NCBI RefSeq assembly: GCF_018332695.1
Contig: NZ_BOQN01000015.1
Span: 124,001 to 188,000, forward strand
Reading direction: 5' to 3'
From: Paractinoplanes toevensis
Lineage (GTDB): Bacteria; Actinomycetota; Actinomycetes; Mycobacteriales; Micromonosporaceae
Length of the DNA stretch: 64,000 bases
The notes under the pieces: generated by a model
Databases searched by the model: none
What the model saw: the letters and a program-made list of their open reading frames with translations, nothing else
What the model was told of the DNA's origin: nothing
Translations under genes and position numbers: made by a program
Shown here: in pieces, positions 51,315 to 59,568 of the stretch
Numbering within the stretch: position 1 is the stretch's first letter
Layout of the letters: each line of letters starts with the position of its first letter

Positions 51315-52073
51315 CTACTCTGCCACAGAGGGAGGCGTGATCCGAAATCCGCCCTCGTCGAGGGTCTTCCGGTCCGCTTTGTCGAGGGACGAGGGCGGGT
51401 ACGCGGCCATCATGTCCGGTCGCCGGGCCGCGGTCCGCAGCAGCGACTGATCCCGCCGCCAGCGCGCGATCCGCCCGTGATCGCCGGAGCGCAGGACGTC
51501 CGGGACATCGCGGTCGCGCCAGGAGGCGGGCTTCGTGTAGACGGGCGCCTCCAGCAGGCCGGCCGCGTGCGACTCCTCGGTCAGCGAGTCGGCGTTGCCG
51601 AGCACCCCCGGCAGCAGCCGGGTGATGGCCTCCATGATCACGATGACCGCGACCTCGCCGCCGAAGAGAACGTAGTCGCCGAGCGAGACCTCGAGCACCG
51701 GCATCCGGGCGGCCGCGTCGTCGATGACCCGCTGATCGATCCCCTCGTACCGCCCGCAGGCGAAGATCAGATGATCCAGCGAGGCCAGCGCCTGGGCGTC
51801 CGCCTGAGTGAAGGGCTTGCCGACCGGCGAGGGCACGATCAGGGTGCCCGGCCCGACGGCATCCAGCGCCTGCCCCCACGGCTCCGGCCGCATCACCATG
51901 CCCGGTCCGCCCCCGTACGGGGTGTCGTCCACGGTTCGATGCACGTCGGAGGTCCAGGTGCGCAGGTCGTGCACCTCGAGATCGAGCAGGCCGGAACCCC
52001 GGGCCTTGCCGATCAGCGACAACGACAGCGGCCCGAAGTAATCCGGAAAAATGGTGATGACGTCGACGCGCAT
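51315..52073 (-). CDS. trmD: tRNA (guanine-N1-)-methyltransferase
   Basis: Methylates G37 of tRNAs to prevent frameshifting. A 252-residue SPOUT enzyme: [20 protein letters not shown] start, [18 protein letters not shown]-type segment, [14 protein letters not shown] and the knot [19 protein letters not shown]. It lies 2 nt after rimM; the order rpsP-khpA-rimM-trmD-rplS is standard. Confidence 0.98.
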   Translation of the reverse strand: MRVDVITIFPDYFGPLSLSLIGKARGSGLLDLEVHDLRTWTSDVHRTVDDTPYGGGPGMVMRPEPWGQALDAVGPGTLIVPSPVGKPFTQADAQALASLDHLIFACGRYEGIDQRVIDDAAARMPVLEVSLGDYVLFGGEVAVIVIMEAITRLLPGVLGNADSLTEESHAAGLLEAPVYTKPASWRDRDVPDVLRSGDHGRIARWRRDQSLLRTAARRPDMMAAYPPSSLDKADRKTLDEGGFRITPPSVAE

Positions 52074-52075
52074 GC

Positions 52076-52639
52076 TCAGAGGTCCAGCAACCCCTCGGGC
52101 AGATCAACCACGATCTTGCCGCCGGCCACGTCCACGGTCGGCACCATCTGGCTGACGAACGGAATCAACGCCGTACCGCCGCCCGATTTGTCCAGAACAA
52201 TCAAGTCGGAGGCGGGTGCGTGGTCGATCCGGGCAACGACACCGAGGTCATCGCCGGCGACGGAAACCACCCGGAGCCCGATCAGCTGGTGGTCGTTGAA
52301 CTCGTCGGGATCCGACGGCGGCTTCACCGTCGAGCTGTCGACCTGCAACAGCACGCCCCGGAGGGCCTCGGCGATATTTCGGTCGTGGACGCCCTCGAAC
52401 TGGACGATCCCACGCCCCTGATGCCACCGCACCGACTCGATCACGAGCGACGGCGGCACCTGATAAGCGATCCCGGGGGCCGCCGCCGGCCCGGCGCTCA
52501 CCCGGCGGTCCCGGGGGACCTCCGTGGCGAACACCGAACCGGCGACGAAACGCTCCTCGGGCTCGTCCGTGCGCACGGCTACCGAGACCTCGCCCCGGAC
52601 CCCGTGCGGCTTACCGATCTGACCGACGACGAGCAACAT
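52076..52639 (-). CDS. rimM: 16S rRNA processing protein RimM
   Basis: A 187-residue assembly factor for the 30S head. The N-terminal beta-barrel begins [20 protein letters not shown]; the PRC-barrel-like C-terminal half has [20 protein letters not shown] and [20 protein letters not shown]. An insertion of about 15 residues rich in Ala/Pro ([17 protein letters not shown]) widens the middle. It is 3 nt after khpA. Confidence 0.95.
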   Translation of the reverse strand: MLLVVGQIGKPHGVRGEVSVAVRTDEPEERFVAGSVFATEVPRDRRVSAGPAAAPGIAYQVPPSLVIESVRWHQGRGIVQFEGVHDRNIAEALRGVLLQVDSSTVKPPSDPDEFNDHQLIGLRVVSVAGDDLGVVARIDHAPASDLIVLDKSGGGTALIPFVSQMVPTVDVAGGKIVVDLPEGLLDL

Positions 52640-52642
52640 CGG

Positions 52643-52900
52643 TCAGTAGGCGTCGACGATGTCGACGCGGATGCCGCGCCCACCGATCGACCCGATGACC
52701 TGTCGCAGGGCCTTGGCCGTACGCCCGCCACGCCCGATGACCGTTCCCAGGTCCTCGGGGTGCACGCGCACCTCGAGCCGCTTGCCGCGGCGCGAGTCGA
52801 CCAGCCGGACCCGGACGTCGTCCGGGTTGTCGACGATGCCCTTGACGAGGTGCTCCAGCGCCGGCCGGAGCGCCCCGTCAGTTCTTGTCGGCGCCGGCAC
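52643..52900 (-). CDS. khpA: KH-domain RNA-binding protein KhpA, start uncertain
   Basis: The family sequence is clear: [20 protein letters not shown], then the KH loop [20 protein letters not shown] and [14 protein letters not shown]. But no ATG, GTG or TTG occurs where these proteins normally begin: the reading is GCG-CTC-CGG-CCG-GCG-CTG-GAG. The nearest in-frame GTG (52900) would add about 10 residues and overlap the end of rpsP by 23 nt; a CTG start inside would shorten it. I report the GTG version (85 residues) with the caveat that a point change, a sequencing error or an unusual initiation codon could be involved. Confidence 0.8.
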   Translation of the reverse strand: MPAPTRTDGALRPALEHLVKGIVDNPDDVRVRLVDSRRGKRLEVRVHPEDLGTVIGRGGRTAKALRQVIGSIGGRGIRVDIVDAY

Positions 52901-53414
52901 CGGCGGGGTCCTCTGCGGTCTCGGCAACAGCCTCGCGGTTCGGCTCGGCCGGGTCGACAGCCTCGGTCTGCGCCGGCTTGGCCGCGGCGGCCTCCGGAGC
53001 AGCGGCGACCTTCTCCGTCTTCGGCTCAGTCTTGGCCGACTTCTTCGGGGTGGCGGGCTTCGTGTCGGCAACGCCGGCGGCGGCCTTCGACTCAGCCTCG
53101 TACACCTCGGTGCGGCTCTTCTTCGGCTCCGCCACGAGCAGCGGCGGCGGCGCGGGAAGACCCTTGAACTGCTGCCAGTCGCCCGTCTTCTCCAGGATGC
53201 GCTGCACGGCCTCGCTCGGCTGCGCGCCGACGGAGAGCCAGTACTGCACGCGCTCCGACTTCACCTGGATCAGCGAAGGGTTCTCCTTCGGCTGGTAAAT
53301 GCCGACGTACTCGATGGCACGGCCGTCGCGCTTGGTGCGCGAGTCGGCGATGACGATGCGGTACTGCGGGTTGCGGATCTTGCCCATCCGCAGGAGCCGG
53401 ATCTTAACGGCCAC
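52878..53414 (-). CDS. rpsP: 30S ribosomal protein S16 with long C-terminal extension
   Basis: The S16 core occupies residues 1-80 ([51 protein letters not shown]). The remaining 95 residues, rich in Ala, Glu, Lys and Pro ([20 protein letters not shown]), are an extension that makes the protein 178 residues long, about twice the minimal S16. Extended S16 tails occur in actinobacteria; this one is near the long end. It leads the rpsP-khpA-rimM-trmD group. Confidence 0.97.
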   Translation of the reverse strand: MAVKIRLLRMGKIRNPQYRIVIADSRTKRDGRAIEYVGIYQPKENPSLIQVKSERVQYWLSVGAQPSEAVQRILEKTGDWQQFKGLPAPPPLLVAEPKKSRTEVYEAESKAAAGVADTKPATPKKSAKTEPKTEKVAAAPEAAAAKPAQTEAVDPAEPNREAVAETAEDPAGAGADKN

Positions 53415-53715
53415 GGTATTTCGCTCCTGATGACTGCGTGAGGTTTTGAGGTCAGGACCCGCGTGGGGATGCGGGACCGAGCCTCGGGGATGGCAACGCG
53501 CTCAGAGTTAGAGGGCGCCTCACGCGTGCCAAGCTCGTCCATTCTGCCAGACGGCCCGCCGCGGATCCCAACCGGGCCCATTTTCAGCGATACGATCAAG
53601 ATCAAATTCTGGATGTCGTGCCTGGTTGCATGGTGCTGACCGTCGCTCCCGCCGAGGCCGGGCCGGGGCCCAGCAGAGCTGGCCCTGGCCCTTCATTCTG
53701 CGTGCGTGGTGAAGA
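53415..53715. other. rpsP upstream region, 301 nt
   Basis: No gene. The first 150 nt form the promoter side of rpsP, without a hexamer pair that I would trust. The distal third is filled by copy B of the 98-bp hairpin repeat, which abuts the stop of the DUF402 gene. Confidence 0.7.
53612..53709 (-). repeat. 98-bp dispersed hairpin repeat, copy B
   Basis: The inverted counterpart of 27824-27922. On the minus strand it reads CCACGCACGCAGAATGAAGG and ends CCAGGCACGACATC; the central stem is identical except for the loop (TCT for TTTT). It begins 7 nt after the stop of the DUF402 gene. The differences from copy A cluster in the 3' third. Confidence 0.85.
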
Positions 53716-54369
53716 TCAAAACCGAGCCTCGACCGGCCGATCCCAGCCCGCGGGCAGTTCCAGCGGGGGCGACCAGGCCGGGTCCGGCTGGAAGTCGATC
53801 CAGGTGCCGTCGAAAGGGAACTCGGCCGCCTCGATCATCTTGATCACTCGTCGGCCTTCGGCCCAGACCGCCGCCTCGTCGGGGACCCAGTAGTGCTGTG
53901 ACAAGGCCAGTCGCTCGGCGAACTCGTCCTCGTCCTTCCACTGCCAGGCCCGGTCCGGGGTGGCGACGATGTCGAGGTCCTGGTCGATCACGTCGATGCC
54001 GGCCACCTCGCCGTCGTCCCAGCGGACCGCGGACTCCTCGAGGTTGACGTAGTAGTTCTTGAAGACACCCTCGTCGGTGCGGAAGAGCCAGACCGAGTGA
54101 TCGGCGCCGGCCGGGAAGAAGCGCAGCACGCCCGGCCCCTGCCAGCTGGCGAGCCGCAACTCGTACCGCTGCGTCACCCATTCGGTGAACGGCATGTCGC
54201 GCGGGCCCCGGCCGTCCGCGGACCGCTCGATCGCGATGGTCGAGCCCCGGGCCAGCCAGACGAGCAGACCGCGCTCGTCGTCGGAGACCACCCGGGCCGG
54301 ATGCACGAAGGCGATCCGTCCCAGGTGGGTGTCCCGATGCAGAATCAGCCGGCCATGATCGAACGTCAC
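53716..54369 (-). CDS. DUF402 domain protein
   Basis: A 217-residue protein of the DUF402/FomD-like fold; some members hydrolyse nucleoside diphosphates or related phosphates with a metal. The core signature runs WLFRTDEGVFKNYYVNLEES, then DVIDQDLDIVATPDRAWQWK and DEDEFAERLALSQHYW, with the conserved Asp/Glu residues in place. The C-terminal 60 residues vary. It is 1 nt from the proS stop and is probably translated with it. Confidence 0.88.
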   Translation of the reverse strand: MTFDHGRLILHRDTHLGRIAFVHPARVVSDDERGLLVWLARGSTIAIERSADGRGPRDMPFTEWVTQRYELRLASWQGPGVLRFFPAGADHSVWLFRTDEGVFKNYYVNLEESAVRWDDGEVAGIDVIDQDLDIVATPDRAWQWKDEDEFAERLALSQHYWVPDEAAVWAEGRRVIKMIEAAEFPFDGTWIDFQPDPAWSPPLELPAGWDRPVEARF

Positions 54370-54370
54370 G

Positions 54371-55777
54371 TCAGTAGGAACGGGCCAGGATCGCGATCAG
54401 GTTCGGCTCGTCGTCGGAATCGGGCATCGTGCCGTCGTCACGGGTGAGGCAGCGGACCGTGACGGCCTTGCCGTTCGCCTCTTTCTCACCCTGCTCGCCG
54501 ACCGCCGACCACGGCACCCGCGCCCAGCCGGTCTGCGCGGCCTCGATGCCCTCGCCCAGCGTCTTGACGTCGACCGTGTTCTCCTCGCGGAAAGCCAGCG
54601 CGCTGTCGTAGAGCCGCTGCTGGTCGGCCTTGAGCCCGGTCGTGACCGCGCCCACGACGTCGCCCAGCGGGATCGGCGACTTGGTGCCGTCGATGCGGCG
54701 GGCCACCGTCACGTTGCCGGTGGCCAGGTCACGGGGACCGACCTCGACGCGGATCGGGATGCCCTGCAGTTCGGCGTCCACGGCGCGGCGGCCGAACGGG
54801 ATGTCGGCACGGTCGTCGAGCTTCACCCGTACACCCGCGGCTTTGAGATCGTCCCGCAGCTTTGCTGCGGCCTCGGCCACGCCCTCGCCGGCCTTCACCA
54901 CCATGACCTGCACCTGGATCGGCGCGAGCCGCGGCGGCAGCCGCAGGCCGTTGTCGTCGCCGTGCACCATGATCAGCCCGCCGACCATCCGGGTCGACGT
55001 GCCCCACGAGGTGGTCCAGGCGTGCTCGACCGTCCGCTCGGCGGACGAGTAGGTGATGTCGAACGCCTTCGCGAAGTTCTGCCCCAGCTCGTGCGACGTG
55101 CCCATCTGCAGCGCCTTGGTGTCACCCATCATGGCCTCGACGGTCATCGTGTTGGTGGCACCGGCGAACCGCTCGCCCTTGGTCTTGCGGCCGGGCACCA
55201 CCGGGATGGCCAGCATCTCGGTGATGAACGCCTCGTAGACGTTCTTGTGGATGTCCCGGGCGTGCTCGCGGGCGTCGGCCTCGGTGGCGTGCGCGGTGTG
55301 CCCCTCCTGCCAGAGGAACTCGGTGGTGCGCAGGAAGGTGCGCGGGCGCAGCTCCCAGCGCACTACGTTGGCCCACTGGTTGAGCAGCAGCGGCAGGTCG
55401 CGGTAGGAGTCGACCCACTTGGCCATGAACTCGCCGATCACCGTCTCGCTGGTGGGGCGCACCACCAGCGGCTCGGCGAGCTCCTTGCCGCCGGCGTGGG
55501 TGACCACGGCCAGCTCGGGCGAGAAGCCCTCGACGTGGTCGGCCTCGCGGCGCAGGTAGCTCTCCGGGATGAAGAGCGGGAAGTACGCGTTCTGCACGCC
55601 GGCTTCCTTGATGCGCGCGTCCATGTCGGCCTGCATGCGCTCCCAGATCGCGTAGCCGACCGGCCGGATCACCATGGTGCCGCGCACCGGCCCGTTGTCG
55701 GCCAGCTGCGCCTTGGCGATCAGGTCCTGGTACCAGCGGGGGAAGTCTTCCGCACGGGGTGTGAGCACACGAGCCAT
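54371..55777 (-). CDS. proS: prolyl-tRNA synthetase, archaeal/eukaryal-type architecture
   Basis: Charges tRNA-Pro. The 468-residue class II synthetase has motif 1/2 regions ADNGPVRGTMVIRPVGYAIW, VVRPTSETVIGEFMAKW, LLLNQWANVVRWELRPRTFLRTTEFLWQEGHTAH (given here in parts) and motif 3 TSWGTSTRMVGGLIMVHGDD. The editing INS domain of bacterial ProS is absent and an extra C-terminal domain ends in Tyr (ILARSY), so it is the shorter type found in archaea, eukaryotes and some bacteria. It is divergent from the ECF sigma gene. Confidence 0.95.
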   Translation of the reverse strand: MARVLTPRAEDFPRWYQDLIAKAQLADNGPVRGTMVIRPVGYAIWERMQADMDARIKEAGVQNAYFPLFIPESYLRREADHVEGFSPELAVVTHAGGKELAEPLVVRPTSETVIGEFMAKWVDSYRDLPLLLNQWANVVRWELRPRTFLRTTEFLWQEGHTAHATEADAREHARDIHKNVYEAFITEMLAIPVVPGRKTKGERFAGATNTMTVEAMMGDTKALQMGTSHELGQNFAKAFDITYSSAERTVEHAWTTSWGTSTRMVGGLIMVHGDDNGLRLPPRLAPIQVQVMVVKAGEGVAEAAAKLRDDLKAAGVRVKLDDRADIPFGRRAVDAELQGIPIRVEVGPRDLATGNVTVARRIDGTKSPIPLGDVVGAVTTGLKADQQRLYDSALAFREENTVDVKTLGEGIEAAQTGWARVPWSAVGEQGEKEANGKAVTVRCLTRDDGTMPDSDDEPNLIAILARSY

Positions 55778-55856
55778 GAGGGTGCATCCTAGTCGCGCCG
55801 TGCGCGCAACCTCCCGGGTGGGCAGCCCGTGTCAATTCGGGAAAGGGCGGTGACGG

Positions 55857-56348
55857 ATGGACTTCGACGCGTTCTACCGGGACACCTCCCGGCGCCTGCT
55901 GCGCTACGCGTACGGGTTGACCGGGGATCCGGGTGAGGCGCAGGACCTCGTGCAGGAGGCGTACGCGCGCGCCTGGCAGCGCTGGCGACGCCTGGCCGAC
56001 TACGAGGAACCGGAGGCCTGGCTGCGGCTGGTGGTGAACCGCCTGGCCACCGACCGATGGCGGCGGCTCGGCGTACGCCGATCGCGGGTCCTGGAAAGAC
56101 CCGGGCCGGTGGATCCCCCGTCGGAGGACGTGGTCCTGCTGGTCACCGCCATGCGCACGCTCCCGGCCGCGCATCGGCGGGCGCTCGCCCTGCACTACCT
56201 GCTGGACCGGTCGGTGGCCGAGATCGCCGTGGAGACCGGCGCCTCCACCGGAACGGTGAAGTCCTGGCTGTCCCGTGGCCGCGCGGGCCTGGCCGCCGCA
56301 CTCGGTCTGGCCGGCGACGTCAAGGAAGGAGCGGACCGTGCCCGCTGA
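55857..56348 (+). CDS. ECF sigma factor, SigE family
   Basis: A 163-residue extracytoplasmic-function sigma factor of the actinobacterial SigE subgroup. Region 2 is YRDTSRRLLRYAYGLTGDPG, EAQDLVQEAYARAWQRW; region 4 is LPAAHRRALALHYLLDRSVA, EIAVETGASTGTVKSWLSRG. There is no extra C-terminal domain. The downstream gene starts within the last codons (11-nt overlap), so the pair is translationally coupled and the second protein is the expected anti-sigma partner. Confidence 0.92.
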   Translation: MDFDAFYRDTSRRLLRYAYGLTGDPGEAQDLVQEAYARAWQRWRRLADYEEPEAWLRLVVNRLATDRWRRLGVRRSRVLERPGPVDPPSEDVVLLVTAMRTLPAAHRRALALHYLLDRSVAEIAVETGASTGTVKSWLSRGRAGLAAALGLAGDVKEGADRAR

Positions 56349-57780
56349 TCTCGACGACCTCTTCGATGCGCTGGGCCGTAACGCCGACGCGCTCCCCCTG
56401 GCCGGCGCGACCGATGCCAGGCGGCGCGGCCGGCAGCGAACCTGGACCCAGGCCGGGGTGGCCGCGGCCGCCGCGGTGGTACTGGTGGTGACCGGCATCG
56501 GCGTGGCCCTGCGCGACCCCCATCCGCGCGCGTCCCGCCCGGCCTCCACCCCGTCCGCGTCCACCCCCGCGGGCATTCCGGTGGTCGGCACGGTCAAGCT
56601 CGGCACGGACCGCCTCGCCACCGCGCTGACCGCCCAGGACGGCCGACGGGCATACACCACGTGGGTGAGCCAGGACGACAACACCCAGTGGGTGCTCGGT
56701 GCCGACCTGGCGACCGGCGCCGAAGCCTGGCCGGCCCGCCGGATCGACGACAAGGACCGGGTCATCGAGCAGATCCTGGTCGTACCCTCCGCCGTTCTGG
56801 TCGTCACGCTGACCCACAGCGGCGCCTTGCCGGAACGTGCGCTGTACGCGTTCGACCCGGCCGGCGGTGCGCCGCTCTGGCAGGACTACGTTCCGGCCGG
56901 CGACTCGGTGGTCTTCACCGATCAGATGCTGGTGCGGTCGTCCCGCTCCGAGGGCCTGGTCGAAGGTCTCGACTGGCGCACCGGCGCGCAGCGCTGGCGG
57001 ATCCTGCTGGAGGACGACCGGCCGGCCCGGACGATCGGCATGCGGGTGGCCGCCGACGAGGAGCGGATCGACCGGGCCGGCCCGCGCCCCGATCTCACCG
57101 ACGGCCGGGTCGTCGTGGTCACGGTGGCCGGCCAGGTGCAGGTGCGCGAGGCCGGCACCGGTCAGCTCACCCTCACCACGTCGGTGCCGGTGGGTTCCGG
57201 GAACACCATGGTCGCGTACGGGGGCCGGCTGTTCAGCCACGACGAGGCCGACGACAACGGCGGCCCCCACCACATCCGGGCCACCGATCTGACCGCCGGC
57301 GGCGCTTCCGCCGTGATCGGCACGGTGGCCGACCGGTTCCTGGACATGGACGGCTGCGGCCCGAACCGGATCTGCGTGGTCAGCGCCCGCAAGCCGAATT
57401 TCACCGGGACGGTGCTCACCGCGTTCGACGCGGCCGAGCGCAAGATGCTCTGGGCGTCGGCGAGCCAGTACGGCGGCACCCGGATCGCGTCGGCCCGCGG
57501 CCGGACGACGCTGAGCGCCCCGGAAGGCGGTGACGAGATGTTCGACGCCGACGGCACCCGCATCTTCACCGCGACGCTGACCAACGGCTGGCTGGACGCC
57601 GGCACCCTGATCATCGTCGCGCCGGACGGCACCGGCCGGTGGGCCCGCTGGTCGATCGCCGACCGCAAGCTCACCCCGCTGGGCCCGCCACCGAACGAGC
57701 AGCTCGGCTTCTGCGCCTCGACCAGCACCCTGCTGGCCTGCCCCGGCCAGTCGGGCCTGCGGATCTGGCGGGTCCGCTAA
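56338..57780 (+). CDS. membrane-anchored beta-propeller protein, probable sigma partner
   Basis: A 480-residue protein. Residues 1-40 are cytoplasmic (VPADLDDLFDALGRNADALP), followed by one membrane helix (AGVAAAAAVVLVVTGIGVAL) and a Ser/Pro linker; the rest is extracytoplasmic, built of PQQ/WD-like strands such as GLDWRTGAQRWRILLEDD and TAFDAAERKMLWASASQ, which suggest a 7- or 8-bladed propeller. No zinc-binding anti-sigma motif is visible, so regulation, if any, would be by the short N terminus. GTG 56338 is the start. The gene order sigma factor plus such a propeller protein recurs in Micromonosporaceae, as I recall. Confidence 0.8.
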   Translation: MPADLDDLFDALGRNADALPLAGATDARRRGRQRTWTQAGVAAAAAVVLVVTGIGVALRDPHPRASRPASTPSASTPAGIPVVGTVKLGTDRLATALTAQDGRRAYTTWVSQDDNTQWVLGADLATGAEAWPARRIDDKDRVIEQILVVPSAVLVVTLTHSGALPERALYAFDPAGGAPLWQDYVPAGDSVVFTDQMLVRSSRSEGLVEGLDWRTGAQRWRILLEDDRPARTIGMRVAADEERIDRAGPRPDLTDGRVVVVTVAGQVQVREAGTGQLTLTTSVPVGSGNTMVAYGGRLFSHDEADDNGGPHHIRATDLTAGGASAVIGTVADRFLDMDGCGPNRICVVSARKPNFTGTVLTAFDAAERKMLWASASQYGGTRIASARGRTTLSAPEGGDEMFDADGTRIFTATLTNGWLDAGTLIIVAPDGTGRWARWSIADRKLTPLGPPPNEQLGFCASTSTLLACPGQSGLRIWRVR

Positions 57781-58853
57781 CGGACGACCCGGCCCCGCAG
57801 CACGATCCGTTGCGGGGCCCGCACCACCCGGAGATCGACGCGCGGGTCGGCCTCGTAGACCACCAGGTCGGCGAGGCCGCCCTCGACCAGCCCCGGGAAG
57901 CCGAGCCACTCGCGGGCCTTCCAGGAGGCGGAGGCGATGATGTCGGCCGCCGGGATCCCGGCCTCCTCCATGATCAGCATTTCCTCGGCCGCGAGCCCGT
58001 GCCGGATCCCGCCCCCGGCATCGGTCCCGATGTAGATCGGCACGCCGGCCTCGTGCGCGGCCCGCACGACCTCGGGGAACCCGTCCCGCAGCGCGATCAT
58101 GTGATCGGCGTACCCCGCGAATTTCTCCCGGGCCTGATCGGCGATGCCGCCGAAGGTCCGAATGTTGATCATCGTGGGCACCAGCGCGGTTCCCCGCCGA
58201 GCCATCTCGTCGATGAGCTCGAGCGACAGCCCGGTCCCGTGCTCCACGGAGTCGACGCCGGCCTTGACCATGATCTCCACACCCTCTTCGGAGAAGGTGT
58301 GGACGGCGGCCCGCGCGCCGGCGGCGTGCGCGGCCTCGACGGCGGCGGTCATCGTCGCGGCATCCCAGGAGGGCGCGAGGTCGCCGACGCCGCGATCGAT
58401 CCAGTCCCCCACGAGCTTGACCCAGCCGGTGCCGGCCTTGGCCTGAGCGGTGACGGTCGCGGCGACGTCCTCGGCCGCGACCTCGATGCCGATGTCCCGC
58501 AGGTAGCGCCGGGGAGGGGCCACGTGCCGGCCGGCGCGGGCCAGCCGCGGAATCTCCGGCTCGTCGTCGAGCTCGGGATAGGGGAACGGCGACCCCGCGT
58601 CCCGCAGCGCGAGGACACCGGCGTCCCGATCGGTGACAGCCAGTTCGCGAGCCTGGTCAAGGCTGGTGATCGGCTTGGCTCCATAGGCAATGCCCAGGTG
58701 GCAGTGCGCGTCAACCAGTCCAGGCACGATGAAGCCGCCGTCGCTGACGGTCTCGGCGTCGGCAACGGGCTCAAACGTGACCCGATCCCCCACCAGCCAG
58801 AGGTCCCGGACTTCGCCCTCAGGCAGGACCGCCCCACGCACATGAAACGCCAT
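57777..58853 (-). CDS. metal-dependent amidohydrolase family protein
   Basis: A 358-residue TIM-barrel hydrolase of the prolidase/imidazolonepropionase-like group. Metal ligands are visible in order: His-x-His in VDAHCHLG, Lys for carbamylation in GWVKLVGDW, His in AAVHTFSEEG, His in VEHGTGLS and Asp in YIGTDAGGG. It is convergent with the propeller gene, whose stop overlaps by 4 nt. The substrate is unknown. Confidence 0.9.
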   Translation of the reverse strand: MAFHVRGAVLPEGEVRDLWLVGDRVTFEPVADAETVSDGGFIVPGLVDAHCHLGIAYGAKPITSLDQARELAVTDRDAGVLALRDAGSPFPYPELDDEPEIPRLARAGRHVAPPRRYLRDIGIEVAAEDVAATVTAQAKAGTGWVKLVGDWIDRGVGDLAPSWDAATMTAAVEAAHAAGARAAVHTFSEEGVEIMVKAGVDSVEHGTGLSLELIDEMARRGTALVPTMINIRTFGGIADQAREKFAGYADHMIALRDGFPEVVRAAHEAGVPIYIGTDAGGGIRHGLAAEEMLIMEEAGIPAADIIASASWKAREWLGFPGLVEGGLADLVVYEADPRVDLRVVRAPQRIVLRGRVVR

Positions 58854-58870
58854 AGGACAGTCCTACCTGA

Positions 58871-59491
58871 TCACGGCTGCCCGCGGTGTCGCGCCTGCTC
58901 GTTGATCCGGTCACGCCTCCGAGTCCAGGACGGCAGATCCAGCGTGACTTTCCACGGCTGGTCGAGGATGACCAGGTCTCGCGCCTGAAGGTTGCACTGG
59001 TAGGTGCCGTCCGGACCGAGCAGGAACTGCGTGAAGGTGACCCAGGGCGCGAGCGGATCGATGATCCAGTAGGACGGGATGCCGAGGTCCGCATAGCGCT
59101 TGAGCTTGTCACCGGGGTCGGTGAACCGGGAGGACTGCGAGATCACCTCGACAACGAGCAGAACGTCGGCCGTCAGGACCGGGGAACGCCAAGCGCCCTC
59201 GGCGCGGAAGACCATGGCGTCCGGACGCAGTTCGTTGCGGCGATTGAGCAGGAGCGCCTGTTCGACGTTGACGACAAAATCGTCAGGACAGTTCCGCTCG
59301 AGGGCGAAGGCGGTGTTCTGGCTGATCACCTGATGAATAGGAAGAGCGTTGGGGGTCAAAACGAGCCTGCCGTCGATCAACTCATAGCGAAGGTCCTCAG
59401 GGAGATCCACGATGTCGTCGACGGTCAGATCATCCCGGCCGACCAGAAAATCGAGCAGGTCAGAACCGTTGAGGTGCGGGGCGGCGGTCAT
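58871..59491 (-). CDS. Uma2 family (DUF820) endonuclease-fold protein
   Basis: A 206-residue PD-(D/E)xK nuclease-fold protein of the Uma2 family, abundant in actinobacteria and cyanobacteria. The core is RYELIDGRLVLTP, ELRPDAMVF, LVVEVISQSS and KLKRYADLGIPSYWIID, with Asp, Glu, Lys in the expected places. Its biological role is not established. ATG 59491 with GAGGAGG 5 nt before it is preferred to ATG 59524. It is 17 nt from the amidohydrolase start. Confidence 0.88.
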   Translation of the reverse strand: MTAAPHLNGSDLLDFLVGRDDLTVDDIVDLPEDLRYELIDGRLVLTPNALPIHQVISQNTAFALERNCPDDFVVNVEQALLLNRRNELRPDAMVFRAEGAWRSPVLTADVLLVVEVISQSSRFTDPGDKLKRYADLGIPSYWIIDPLAPWVTFTQFLLGPDGTYQCNLQARDLVILDQPWKVTLDLPSWTRRRDRINEQARHRGQP

Positions 59492-59568
59492 CGATTCCTC
59501 CTCGATGGGATCGCCGCCAACCATACTGCACCCCTGACTAGTTGCTCCATGCCAATCTTGACCAGAGA

